10,967 bases of DNA from Paracoccaceae bacterium (GTDB taxonomy: Bacteria; Pseudomonadota; Alphaproteobacteria; Rhodobacterales; Rhodobacteraceae). Each line of letters starts with the position of its first letter. Positions within the stretch are counted from its first letter, which is position 1. Positions 1 to 7,593 of the stretch are shown here, piece after piece. The notes below the pieces were generated by a model. It searched no databases and was not told where the DNA came from. It was given only the letters and a program-made list of their open reading frames with translations. The translations under genes were made by a program, and so were the position numbers. The stretch covers positions 1-10,967 of the forward strand of contig NVQY01000167.1 of NCBI GenBank assembly GCA_002400675.1, written 5' to 3'.

Positions 1-389
1 GGACGGCTGGCGACCTGCCGAAACGGAGCGCAAAGAAACCCAAACCTACCCGGCACGGCTTTGTCTATCTGGCGCGGGATTCGTCAGGCGCATGGCTGTT
101 GCAGCGCCGCCCGGACAAGGGATTGCTGGGCGGAATGCTGGGCTGGCCAACCGGGGACTGGGGGCAGACGCCGCCCGTTGAGTGCCCGCCGTTTGACGCG
201 GAGTGGGCCACGCTGCCCGGCGAGGTGCGCCACACCTTTACCCATTTTCATCTGATCCTGCGGATCATGACCGCGACTTGTCCCGATGGATTTGTCCCGC
301 AAGCGGGGTTTTTGGTGGCAAAACGCGACTTTCGCCCGTCGGATCTGCCAACAGTGATGCGCAAAGCCTATGATCTTGCCCGAGGGTGA
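1..389 (+). CDS. mutY: A/G-specific adenine DNA glycosylase MutY, C-terminal part (5' end outside window)
   Basis: This is the open 3' end of a gene read in frame from base 3 to the TGA at 387-389; the catalytic half with the HhH-GPD fold and the [4Fe-4S] cluster lies outside the window. The visible ~128 residues match the MutY C-terminal NUDIX-like domain. A basic Lys/Pro linker is followed by a strand with WLLQRRPDKGLLGGMLGWP, and later by HTFTHFHL (231-254), the conserved MutY motif of the domain that reads the 8-oxoguanine strand. MutY is known to remove adenine mispaired with 8-oxoG in base-excision repair in the cytoplasm. The gene ends 65 bp before alkB on the same strand; nothing suggests the two are functionally linked. 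MutT-type hydrolases share the fold, but the HTFTHFHL motif favours MutY. Confidence 0.9.
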   Translation, partial: TAGDLPKRSAKKPKPTRHGFVYLARDSSGAWLLQRRPDKGLLGGMLGWPTGDWGQTPPVECPPFDAEWATLPGEVRHTFTHFHLILRIMTATCPDGFVPQAGFLVAKRDFRPSDLPTVMRKAYDLARG

Positions 390-454
390 TGATCGCCTAT
401 TGGGCGTTAACGGTGGGTTTGATAAGGTCGCGCCAGACCCTTGCGGAGAATACC

Positions 455-1588
455 ATGATTTCCTCTGACCACCTGAGCCGCTGGCAAAGCGCGCTGCCTT
501 TCTGGCTGTCCTTCCTGTTGGTGCCGCTGATCTGGTTCAGCGCGTCGCAAGGCGGCTGGTCGTTGCTGTTGGTGCCGCTGGTCACCTGGTATCTGTTCGC
601 GGCGCTGGACGGGGTGTTTGGCCTTAACCTGGAAAACGCCGACCTTGAAACCACCGAGGACGATCTGTTCTGGTATCGCATCCTGACCACGCTGTGGGCA
701 CCAGTGCAGTTTGTCACGCTGTTCGGGCTGATCTGGTATGCGACCCATACCGGGCATTTGTCCACCGGGGGCAAGCTGGGCCTGTTCTTTGGCGTGGGCG
801 TTATCACCGGCACGATTGGCATCAACTACAGCCACGAATTGATGCATCAGAAAAGCCGGACGGAACGCTGGCTGGGCGATATTCTGTTGGCGATGGTGCT
901 GTATTCGCACTTTCGATCCGAACATTTGCGGGTGCATCATCTGTATGTCGGCACCCCGCGCGACCCGGTCACGGCGCGTTATAACGAAGGGTTCCATCGG
1001 TTTTACCCACGGGTTTTGCGCGAATCGCTGATATCGTCGTTCCGGGCGGAAAAGGACATGCTGGCCCGTAAGGATTTGCCGTGGAGCGATCTTTCCAACC
1101 CGTTTTTCCGCTATTGGGCGTTGCAGGGCGGGATGGTGATCCTTGCATTCCTGCTGGGTGGTTGGGCCGGGGTTGGGTTGTTCCTGCTACAGGCCGGCGT
1201 GGCGATCTGGCAGTTGGAACTGGTCAATTATGTGGAACACTACGGGTTGACCCGCAAACATCTGGGGAACGGTAAATACGAACACGTCATGCCGCATCAT
1301 TCGTGGAATTCGGCGCATAAAGTATCGAACTGGCTGCTGATCAATCTGCAACGCCATTCCGACCACCATTACAAACCCAACCGGCGGTTCCCTTTGTTGC
1401 AGAACTATACCCACGCCGACGCGCCGCAACTGCCGTTTGGCTATCCGGTGATGACCGTGGCGGCGATGTTTCCCACATTGTGGCGTCGGATAATGAACCC
1501 GCGCGTGCGCAAATGGCGGGCGGCCTATTACCCGGAAATCATCGACTGGAAGGCCTATAACAAGGCGACGAATCCCGCGCCGAAATAG
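455..1588 (+). CDS. alkB: AlkB-type membrane di-iron alkane 1-monooxygenase
   Basis: The 377-residue protein is an integral-membrane non-haem di-iron hydroxylase. Hydrophobic segments lie at about residues 13-53, 75-98, 105-125 and 215-258. The iron-binding histidine boxes are all present: HELMH (127-131), HLRVHH (157-162), HYG within NYVEHYGL (262-264) and LQRHSDHH (298-305). The NYxEHYG segment separates AlkB from the related xylene monooxygenases. The family terminally hydroxylates medium-chain alkanes using electrons from rubredoxin and rubredoxin reductase, neither of which is encoded here. The ATG at 455 was chosen because GGAG lies at 445-448, six bases upstream; an in-frame ATG at 386 overlaps the mutY stop and adds 23 unconvincing residues. 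The stop TAG at 1586 is 6 bp from the end of convergent matB. The exact substrate is not predictable; Rhodobacterales homologues may act on alkanes or related aliphatics. Confidence 0.9.
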   Translation: MISSDHLSRWQSALPFWLSFLLVPLIWFSASQGGWSLLLVPLVTWYLFAALDGVFGLNLENADLETTEDDLFWYRILTTLWAPVQFVTLFGLIWYATHTGHLSTGGKLGLFFGVGVITGTIGINYSHELMHQKSRTERWLGDILLAMVLYSHFRSEHLRVHHLYVGTPRDPVTARYNEGFHRFYPRVLRESLISSFRAEKDMLARKDLPWSDLSNPFFRYWALQGGMVILAFLLGGWAGVGLFLLQAGVAIWQLELVNYVEHYGLTRKHLGNGKYEHVMPHHSWNSAHKVSNWLLINLQRHSDHHYKPNRRFPLLQNYTHADAPQLPFGYPVMTVAAMFPTLWRRIMNPRVRKWRAAYYPEIIDWKAYNKATNPAPK

Positions 1589-1594
1589 CCGGGA

Positions 1595-3100
1595 TCAGGT
1601 CGCAAACAGCCCGGCATATTCCTCGCGCAGGGCTTTTTTCTGCACTTTTCCCATGGTGTTACGCGGCAGGGCGTCGATCCTGATCACCTGCTTGGGTTGT
1701 TTGTATCTGGCCAGTTGTTGCGCCAGTTCTCCGGTGATGGCATCCACATCAAGGGTGGGGTCAGAGGCGACGACCACGGCCACGACCGCCTCGCCGAAAT
1801 CGGGGTGGGGCACGCCGAACACCGCGCTTTCCAACACGCCGGGCAGATCGTCGATCAGGCTTTCCACCTCTTTGGGATAGACGTTGAACCCGCCGGTGAT
1901 GATCAGGTCTTTCTCGCGCCCGACAATGGAAACATAGCCGTCTGCGTCGATCCGCGCGAGGTCTCCGGTGATGAACCAGCCATCGGGCAGCAGTTCCTCG
2001 GCGGTCTTTTCCGGCATCTGCCAATAGCCCTGAAACACGTTTGATCCACGCACATGCAGCACGCCGATTGTGCCCGGTGCCACCACGCCGTCATCGTCCA
2101 TCACCCGCGCCTCTACCCCCGGCAGGGGAAAGCCCACCGTGCCCGCGCGCCGCTCACCGTCATAGGGGTTCGAGGTGCTCATGTTGGTTTCGGTCATGCC
2201 ATAGCGTTCAAGAATACGGTGGCCGGTGCGGGCCTGCCATTCCTCGTGGGTGTCCACCAGCAACGGCGCTGATCCAGATATGAACAGGCGCATGTTGGCT
2301 GCGCGTTCCTTGGTCAGGCGGGCGTCGCCCAGCAGGCGGGTGTAGAACGTCGGCACCCCCATCAGGGCGGTGGCACGCGGCATCGCCGTCAGGATCGCGT
2401 CAAGGTCGAACCCCGGCAGGAACACCACCTGTGCCCCAGCCAGCAAGGCCACGTTGGTCGCCACAAAAAGCCCATGGGTGTGGAAAATCGGCAAGGCGTG
2501 GATCAGCGTGTCAGCGGCGGTGAACTGCCAGTAATCGCGCAGGGTTTCAGAGTTGCTGGCAAGGTTGGCGTGGCTCAGCATCGCGCCCTTGGACCGTCCG
2601 GTGGTGCCGGACGTGTAAAGGATCGCCGCCAGATCATCGGGACCACGGGCAACAGCGTCAAAGCCGTCCTGTTGATCGGCCAGATCACGCAGGGTGCCGC
2701 GCCCATCCGCGCCCAGCGTCATCACCGTGGCCGGGCCGGCGATGCCGGAAATCTCGTCCAGTCGCGCCGGGTCGCAGACCACCACCGATGGCGTGGCATC
2801 GCCGAGAAAATAGGCAACCTCGGGCGTGGTATAGGCCGGGTTGAGCGGCAGGAACACCGCCCCCGCCATCACCGTGCCAAGGTACAACTCGATCGCCTCG
2901 ATGGTTTTGGCCACCTGCACCGCCACCCGGTCGCCGGGCCGTACGCCCGATTGCACCAACGCGGCCGCCATCCGTTCGGCCCCGGCGAACAACGCGCCAA
3001 AGCTGGTCACAGACCCGTCGGGCAGATGTGCAAACGGGGCATCGCCGCGCCCGGTTGATGCAGCACTTAGGCGGGAAATCAGGTGGTTGGTGTCGTACAT
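1595..3100 (-). CDS. matB: Malonyl-CoA synthetase (malonate-CoA ligase)
   Basis: The 501-residue protein belongs to the acyl-CoA synthetase (ANL) superfamily and should make malonyl-CoA from malonate, ATP and CoA through a malonyl-AMP intermediate. Visible motifs are the ATP loop YTSGTTGRSKG (162-172), ERYGMTET (298-305) followed by NMSTSNPYDGERRAGTVG, a TGDL motif, GFNVYPKEVES, and the C-terminal catalytic lysine K485 in PRNTMGKVQK. From memory, the segments ALPIFHTHGLFVATN, GVPTFYTRLL and LFISGSAPLL closely resemble characterised MatB of Rhodopseudomonas palustris, and the length is usual for the family. The start at 3100 has AGGAG at 3108-3112, seven bases upstream; a longer in-frame start at 3184 would run into the divergent gene's leader. 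No malonyl-CoA decarboxylase or malonate transporter gene adjoins it, although the divergent EamA permease is only 93 bp away. Confidence 0.92.
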   Translation of the reverse strand: MYDTNHLISRLSAASTGRGDAPFAHLPDGSVTSFGALFAGAERMAAALVQSGVRPGDRVAVQVAKTIEAIELYLGTVMAGAVFLPLNPAYTTPEVAYFLGDATPSVVVCDPARLDEISGIAGPATVMTLGADGRGTLRDLADQQDGFDAVARGPDDLAAILYTSGTTGRSKGAMLSHANLASNSETLRDYWQFTAADTLIHALPIFHTHGLFVATNVALLAGAQVVFLPGFDLDAILTAMPRATALMGVPTFYTRLLGDARLTKERAANMRLFISGSAPLLVDTHEEWQARTGHRILERYGMTETNMSTSNPYDGERRAGTVGFPLPGVEARVMDDDGVVAPGTIGVLHVRGSNVFQGYWQMPEKTAEELLPDGWFITGDLARIDADGYVSIVGREKDLIITGGFNVYPKEVESLIDDLPGVLESAVFGVPHPDFGEAVVAVVVASDPTLDVDAITGELAQQLARYKQPKQVIRIDALPRNTMGKVQKKALREEYAGLFAT

Positions 3101-3193
3101 ACGAAGGCTCCTGTGATGTCTGCCTATCTGTGCGTGTCGCCGGGCCAAAATCAACCCGTTGATCTTTGCGCGCGCGTGGCGCAAGTTCCCGGC

Positions 3194-4132
3194 ATGGTCA
3201 ATTCCTTAACATCGCATCGACCCGGCCTTGCCATCGCCCTCAAGGTCACGGCGGTATTCTGGTTCATGGTCATGGCGGCGCTGATCAAGTCCACATCGGG
3301 CGATGTCCCTCCGGGTGAGGCGGTATTTTTCCGGTCGTTTTTTGCCATTCCAGTGATCCTTGTCTGGCTGGCAACGCGCGGAGAGTTGCGCCACGGATTG
3401 GTGATGCGCAACCCATGGGCCCACCTGTTGCGCGGCCTTCTGGGGACATCGGCCATGGGCATGACGTTCGCCGCGCTTGGCATGTTGCCGCTGCCCGAAG
3501 TGACGGCGATTGGCTATGCCACGCCGATATTCACCGTCATTCTGGCGGTGCTGGTGCTGCATGAACGCATTCGCATGGTGCGGATTACCGCGATTCTGCT
3601 GGGGCTTGCGGGGGTGTTGGTGATGTTATGGCCACGGCTAAGCGGCGGCGCGTCGTTGCAGGATACCGCGACGTTTGGCGCGATACTGGTGCTGGTGGCG
3701 ACAATGGCCCGGGCAATGGTGCAGATCCTTGTGCGCAAGCTGGTGCATACCGAACACACCGCCGCCATCGTGTTCTACTTTTCTGTGACGGCGTCGATCC
3801 TGTCGCTGATGACCATGCCGTTTGGCTGGGTGGTTCCGTCGGCCAATACCGTGATGTTGTTGATTCTGGCCGGGGTTCTGGGGGGCATGGCGCAGATCCT
3901 GATCACCTCATCGTTCCGCTTTGGCCCGGCGTCGATGCTGGCGCCGATTGACTATTCATCCATGCTGTTTTCGATCCTGATCGGCTATTTCTGGTTTGCC
4001 GAAGTACCGACGATGGCCATGCTGATTGGCGCGGCCTTGGTGATTACCGGCAATGTTCTGGTGATCTGGCGCGAACGGGTGCTGGGGCTGGAGCGGGCCA
4101 AGGCGCGGGCTGTGCGCGTGCCAAAGAACTAG
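3194..4132 (+). CDS. EamA/DMT-family transporter, ten-helix permease
   Basis: The 312-residue protein is almost entirely hydrophobic, with about ten predicted membrane helices forming two EamA repeats (roughly residues 12-145 and 160-290). Each repeat ends with the typical acidic residue before its last helix: E124 in VLHERIRMVRITAILLG and E270 in WFAEVPTMAMLIGAALV. The N-terminal helix LAIALKVTAVFWFMVMAAL is typical of Rhodobacterales drug/metabolite transporters. It acts in the inner membrane, probably as an exporter or exchanger of a small metabolite; the substrate cannot be read from the sequence. The ATG at 3194 is preferred because it places the first helix normally; no clear Shine-Dalgarno is visible, and in-frame ATGs at 3083 and 3116 are possible but less likely. 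It diverges from matB. The stop TAG lies 6 bp from the end of the convergent GIY-YIG gene. Confidence 0.85.
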   Translation: MVNSLTSHRPGLAIALKVTAVFWFMVMAALIKSTSGDVPPGEAVFFRSFFAIPVILVWLATRGELRHGLVMRNPWAHLLRGLLGTSAMGMTFAALGMLPLPEVTAIGYATPIFTVILAVLVLHERIRMVRITAILLGLAGVLVMLWPRLSGGASLQDTATFGAILVLVATMARAMVQILVRKLVHTEHTAAIVFYFSVTASILSLMTMPFGWVVPSANTVMLLILAGVLGGMAQILITSSFRFGPASMLAPIDYSSMLFSILIGYFWFAEVPTMAMLIGAALVITGNVLVIWRERVLGLERAKARAVRVPKN

Positions 4133-4138
4133 GGTCCA

Positions 4139-4693
4139 TCACTTGGACAGGTCAAGCAACGACTGGTGGTATCGGGCCAGCCGGGCAAAATGCGCGGCCA
4201 TGGCGCGGGCGATTTCGGGAGAATTCTTGACCGTCAGGAAATGGCCGATGATCTCGGCGTAGTGTTTTGCCTGCCGGTCAAGCCGCAGTTGCGGGGCCTT
4301 GCGTTCTTCCAGTTCCTTGTCGGGGATCACCTGAAGCACCTCTGGCTCGGGCAGGAACATCTGCTGTTCGGGCGGCGGCAGCACCTTGCCGTTCATCAGT
4401 TGCGATTTTGGGTCGTATTGGTGAAACAGGCAGGATTCCAGATTGTTCAGCTCTGACTTTTGCGCCACCGGAAAGGCCCAGACAAAACCCACCTCCCATA
4501 GGTCGATCTGACGGTTGGCGATCACGTCAGAGCGGGCCGAGGTCAGATGCCGTTGCACCCGTGCGCGGATGCCGTCGGTCGATTGGCCCACATAAAGCGG
4601 CACGTTATCAAGGTCGCACAGGGCGTAGACGCCGATCTGGCTGGTCAGGCGGGCCACCGCTGCCTTGCGGTATTCTATGTGCGGGGCGATCAT
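4139..4693 (-). CDS. GIY-YIG nuclease, probable restriction endonuclease of a type II R-M pair
   Basis: The 184-residue protein carries the full catalytic signature of the GIY-YIG nuclease fold: GVY (21-23), YVG (34-36), arginines R43 and R45 in GIRARVQRH, H49, the metal-binding glutamate E86 in NNLESCLFH and an asparagine N101 in LMNGK. Residues 105-184 form an extra C-terminal part rich in charged residues that may bind DNA or mediate dimerisation; I do not recognise it. Its ATG (4691-4693) overlaps the TGA of the upstream cytosine methyltransferase by the sequence ATGA, which implies translational coupling and expression after the methylase. GIY-YIG restriction enzymes are known (Eco29kI, Hpy188I), so a restriction role is the best inference. 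A repair or UvrC-like structure-specific nuclease is less likely given the partner. The recognition sequence is unknown. Confidence 0.8.
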   Translation of the reverse strand: MIAPHIEYRKAAVARLTSQIGVYALCDLDNVPLYVGQSTDGIRARVQRHLTSARSDVIANRQIDLWEVGFVWAFPVAQKSELNNLESCLFHQYDPKSQLMNGKVLPPPEQQMFLPEPEVLQVIPDKELEERKAPQLRLDRQAKHYAEIIGHFLTVKNSPEIARAMAAHFARLARYHQSLLDLSK

Positions 4694-5832
4694 TTGGCGG
4701 ACGCGGCGCGGGTGGCCGGAGTCCGTTCCCTGATCAAAGGTTCAATCAGGTGGCGGGCAAGATGGCGCACAACCGGCACAACCACGCCATCACCGGTCAG
4801 GTGGTACGCCTCGTTATAGCGTTGCGGCAGCTTGTAACTGTCCGGCAATCCCATCAGCCGCGCGGTTTCGCGTGACGACATCAGCCGCGACCGGATGTTT
4901 GGCCCGTCCACGGTCATGATCACCTGACGCGACGACCCCCCGCCCGGCGTGCGCAGGCATCCGGCCACATTATCAAACCGGATTTCGGCGCGCTGAACCT
5001 TGATGCCATGTTCCTTGCGGGTGCGTTTATAGATTGTGCCAACCATGGGCAGCCGGGCCATCTGGGCGGTTTCGACCTTGGCCAGATTGACCTCGCTCAT
5101 CATCGACAACAGGGTGGTTGTTTCCTTTTGGCTGTGCCAGCGCACTGACTCAGGGGTTTCTTCGATGATGTCGGCAAGGTCCAGCGTGCGTTTGGGCGGC
5201 GTTTTCAATCCCCACCAGACCCATTTGTTGCGGTCCCGGCGGGGCAGGTCGTCATATGCCTTTTGAACCGCCCGCGTATGCCACAGCGGATGTGGCTTGC
5301 CTTTGATCCCCGGCGCATTATCGCCCGGTTTTGCCGCTATAATGAACAGCCGGGGCCGCGAATGCGGGACAAACAGGGCGGCATCAATGACCATGGCGCC
5401 GCTGTGATACCCCAGCTTGCCCAAGGCGGCGATTATCGCGGCAAAATCATCCCCCCCGTGCGAGGTCAGCGTGCCAAGCACGTTTTCCAGAACGATGACG
5501 TCCGGGTCACGGCCAACCCGCTGCAAGTCCTGCATCAGGGACATGAACGGCCAGAACGTGCCGGATCGCGCGCCCTTCAGTCCGGCCCCGATTCCCGCCA
5601 GTGACAGATCCTGACAAGGGAAGGACGCCCACGCCAGATCGGCCTTTTGCGGGATGTCGTCGGTCGAAATGTTGCCGATGTCATCAATGATCAGATGGTC
5701 CTTGCCCCAGTTCTGCGCGTAGGTCTGGCCCTTTTTGGCATCAAAATCATTTGCCAGAGCGCACTCCCACCCCGCGCCCAGCCCTGCGCGGGCCATGCCG
5801 CCACCGGCAAAAAATTCCAGATATGTTGGCAT
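4690..5832 (-). CDS. DNA (cytosine-5-)-methyltransferase, modification enzyme of the R-M pair
   Basis: The protein methylates C5 of cytosine in DNA using S-adenosylmethionine. Read from the ATG at 5832 it has 380 residues. Motif I is FFAGGGMARAGLG (7-19), motif IV is FPCQDLS with catalytic C73, motif VI is ENV (116-118), motif VIII is HSRPRLF (157-163), motif IX is CLRTPGGGSSRQ (292-303) and motif X contains GDGVVVPVV. The target-recognition region lies between motifs VIII and IX (about residues 165-290) and decides the unknown site. The order of motifs is canonical and no catalytic residue is missing. An in-frame ATG at 5892 would add 20 residues using AT-richer, atypical codons and has no ribosome-binding site; the shorter start places motif I at the N terminus as usual. 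Its TGA overlaps the GIY-YIG nuclease start (ATGA, 4690-4693). The pair diverges from the serine hydrolase operon. Confidence 0.9.
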   Translation of the reverse strand: MPTYLEFFAGGGMARAGLGAGWECALANDFDAKKGQTYAQNWGKDHLIIDDIGNISTDDIPQKADLAWASFPCQDLSLAGIGAGLKGARSGTFWPFMSLMQDLQRVGRDPDVIVLENVLGTLTSHGGDDFAAIIAALGKLGYHSGAMVIDAALFVPHSRPRLFIIAAKPGDNAPGIKGKPHPLWHTRAVQKAYDDLPRRDRNKWVWWGLKTPPKRTLDLADIIEETPESVRWHSQKETTTLLSMMSEVNLAKVETAQMARLPMVGTIYKRTRKEHGIKVQRAEIRFDNVAGCLRTPGGGSSRQVIMTVDGPNIRSRLMSSRETARLMGLPDSYKLPQRYNEAYHLTGDGVVVPVVRHLARHLIEPLIRERTPATRAASAK

Positions 5833-5869
5833 TTTGTGCCCGGTCCCGTTGGCAATCCCAGTTTGCGCC

Positions 5870-5897
5870 ACACTACAGTCCGGAGGAAACATTTCAA
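5870..5897 (-). promoter_or_regulatory. Possible promoter of the methyltransferase-nuclease operon
   Basis: On the minus strand TTGAAA (5892-5897) is followed after 16 bases by TAGTGT (5870-5875). The -35 box matches consensus at five of six positions, and the -10 box matches only at T1, A2 and T6. Transcription from here would begin just upstream of the ATG at 5832 and downstream of the ATG at 5892, consistent with the shorter methyltransferase start. The rest of the divergent gap to 6029 shows no other clear signal. This is a weak, eye-read prediction. Confidence 0.25.
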
Positions 5898-6029
5898 GAA
5901 CATGTTGGGGCAGGAGCGGGATTTCAACGGTTTGCGTGGCGTAAGGTGGGTGGATACGGGCTTGCGTCGCGCGATGCAGCGGTTACCGTTTGCATCAGGG
6001 TTTCACAGCGCCGGAAAAGGTAACAAATC

Positions 6030-7193
6030 ATGCGGGTATTTGGAAAATGGCTGGGGCGGGCGTTGATCGCGCTGATACTGGCGGCGGCGGTTGTGGGGTT
6101 CTGGAAGCGCGAAGAAATCATGCGGCTTATGGCGGTCAATTCGCTGTTTTCCGCCGAAAAGATCGTGCAGAATTTCTCGCATATGGATGCGGCTTTTCTG
6201 ACCACGCCGGTTAGTCGGGGGGATGGGCCGGTGACGCCCTTGCCGCGTGGCGAAGACCTGACTCTGCCGCCGGAAACTGCCGATTGGATCAAGGCGCGTT
6301 CGGTCACGTCCTTGTTGGTGATGCAGGATGGCAAGATCCGCTTTGAGGACTATTATCTGGGTACCACCGCGGACGACCGGCGCATTTCGTGGTCGGTCGC
6401 TAAAAGCTATCTTTCGGCGCTTTTGGGCGTGTTGGTGGCGGATGGGGTGATTGAATCGCTGGATGATCCGGTGGTGAAATACGCGCCGAAACTCAAGGGC
6501 AGCGCGTATGAGGCCGCCAGCATCCGCAATGTTCTGAACATGGCCAGTGGCGTGACCTTTGACGAAGATTATCTGGACTACGATTCCGACATCAAACGCA
6601 TGGGGCGGGTGATTGCCCTTGGTGGGGCGCTGGATGATTTCACTGCCAGTTTTACCGAAAGCTTTGCCGCACCGGGCGAGGTCTGGCAATATGTGTCGAT
6701 TGATACCCATGTGATCGGCATGGTGGTGCGCGGGGCCACGGGGCGCGATATTCCCGGGTTGCTTAGCGAAAAGATCGTGGCACCCCTGGGGCTGGAACAG
6801 GATGGGCTATATATAACCGATGGCGATGGGGTGGCCTTTGTTCTGGGAGGGCTGAACTTTACCACCCGCGATTTCGCCCGGTTCGGGCAGATGATTTTGC
6901 AAAACGGTCAGTATGAGGGCGAACAGGTGGTGCCGGCGCAGTGGATTGCCGAGTCTACCGTAGCCTCGGCGCCGACGCAGCCGGGTCAGATCGGCTATGG
7001 CTATCAATGGTGGATACCGGTTGGGGCGCAACCGGGACAGTTTCTGGCGCGTGGAGTCTACGGGCAGTATATCTACTTTGATCAATCTCGCGGGTTGCTG
7101 ATCGTGACCACCGGGGCGGATCGTCTGTTCAAGGAACCCGGCGTCAGCCAGGCCAACATTGCGATGTTCCGTTCAATCGCGCAAAACCTGTGA
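6030..7193 (+). CDS. Membrane-anchored serine hydrolase of the beta-lactamase class C family
   Basis: The 387-residue protein has a single N-terminal hydrophobic segment (about 9-25) after a basic start, with no lipobox, so it is probably held by a membrane anchor with its catalytic domain in the periplasm. The domain belongs to the PF00144-type family of serine beta-lactamase-like hydrolases: the nucleophile motif is SVAK (S122, K125), the second motif is YVS (221-223, in WQYVSIDTHVIG), and GVYGQ (342-346) occupies the third-motif place. SVAKSY with a YxS motif resembles 6-aminohexanoate-dimer hydrolases and esterases more than true AmpC enzymes, so resistance should not be assumed. AAGG at 6017-6020 supports the start. 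The DUF2237 gene starts 9 bp after its stop, so the two are probably one transcript. The natural substrate is unknown. Confidence 0.85.
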   Translation: MRVFGKWLGRALIALILAAAVVGFWKREEIMRLMAVNSLFSAEKIVQNFSHMDAAFLTTPVSRGDGPVTPLPRGEDLTLPPETADWIKARSVTSLLVMQDGKIRFEDYYLGTTADDRRISWSVAKSYLSALLGVLVADGVIESLDDPVVKYAPKLKGSAYEAASIRNVLNMASGVTFDEDYLDYDSDIKRMGRVIALGGALDDFTASFTESFAAPGEVWQYVSIDTHVIGMVVRGATGRDIPGLLSEKIVAPLGLEQDGLYITDGDGVAFVLGGLNFTTRDFARFGQMILQNGQYEGEQVVPAQWIAESTVASAPTQPGQIGYGYQWWIPVGAQPGQFLARGVYGQYIYFDQSRGLLIVTTGADRLFKEPGVSQANIAMFRSIAQNL

Positions 7194-7202
7194 GGGAAAT
7201 CT

Positions 7203-7580
7203 GTGGAACCTGATGATCCGATAAACGTTCTGGGCGGCACGCTAAGCCCCTGTTCAACCGAGCCGCTGACCGGGTTTTTCCGGGACGGGCATTGCAACAC
7301 CTGCGCCGGCGATCAGGGCAGCCATACGGTTTGCGCGGTGATGACGGATGAATTTCTGGCCTATTCGAAATACGTTGGCAATGACCTGAGCACGCCGCGA
7401 CATGAACACGGTTTTGCCGGGCTGAAGGCGGGCGATCTGTGGTGCCTGTGCGCCGCGCGGTTCCTACAGGCGCATGACGAGGGCTGTGCGCCGTTGGTCA
7501 ATCTGGCCGCGACCCATCAACGGGCGCTGGATATCGTGCCGCTGGAAACCCTGCAACAACACAGCAAGGCCGTGCAGTAA
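7203..7580 (+). CDS. DUF2237 family protein
   Basis: The 125-residue soluble protein matches the DUF2237 family by its characteristic run NVLGGTLSPCSTEPLTGFFR (8-27), the segment GSHTVCAVMTDEFL (39-52), SKYVGNDLSTPRHEHGFAGL and GDLWCLCAAR (77-86). Conserved cysteines C17, C31, C34, C44, C81 and C83 suggest a metal site or redox pairs, but no function is established for the family that I can name. It starts with GTG at 7203, preceded by GAGGGA (7192-7197) five bases upstream; this ribosome-binding site overlaps the TGA of the serine hydrolase, so the genes are almost certainly co-transcribed. Length is normal for the family. It ends 13 bp before the end of the convergent LuxR-type regulator. 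Confidence 0.88.
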   Translation: MEPDDPINVLGGTLSPCSTEPLTGFFRDGHCNTCAGDQGSHTVCAVMTDEFLAYSKYVGNDLSTPRHEHGFAGLKAGDLWCLCAARFLQAHDEGCAPLVNLAATHQRALDIVPLETLQQHSKAVQ

Positions 7581-7593
7581 CCCGCATCTGCCG

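Noticed and set aside
386..454. Upstream ATG at 386 as start of alkB
   Set aside because: It overlaps the mutY stop and lacks a ribosome-binding site, while the ATG at 455 has GGAG at the right distance.
1588..1615. GCCGGG and CCCGGC inverted arms at the alkB/matB junction considered as a bidirectional terminator
   Set aside because: The arms are six bases with a 16-base loop, one arm lies within matB coding sequence and no T-run follows. Chance is likely at this GC content.
3101..3193. Divergent matB/EamA gap searched for an operator or malonate-responsive site
   Set aside because: Apart from the matB Shine-Dalgarno sequence, no clear -35/-10 pair or inverted repeat was seen.
6030..7193. 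Serine hydrolase considered as an antibiotic-resistance beta-lactamase
   Set aside because: The SVAK/YVS motifs and membrane anchor fit the broad esterase/amidase members of the family; the YxN and KTG motifs of true class C enzymes are absent.
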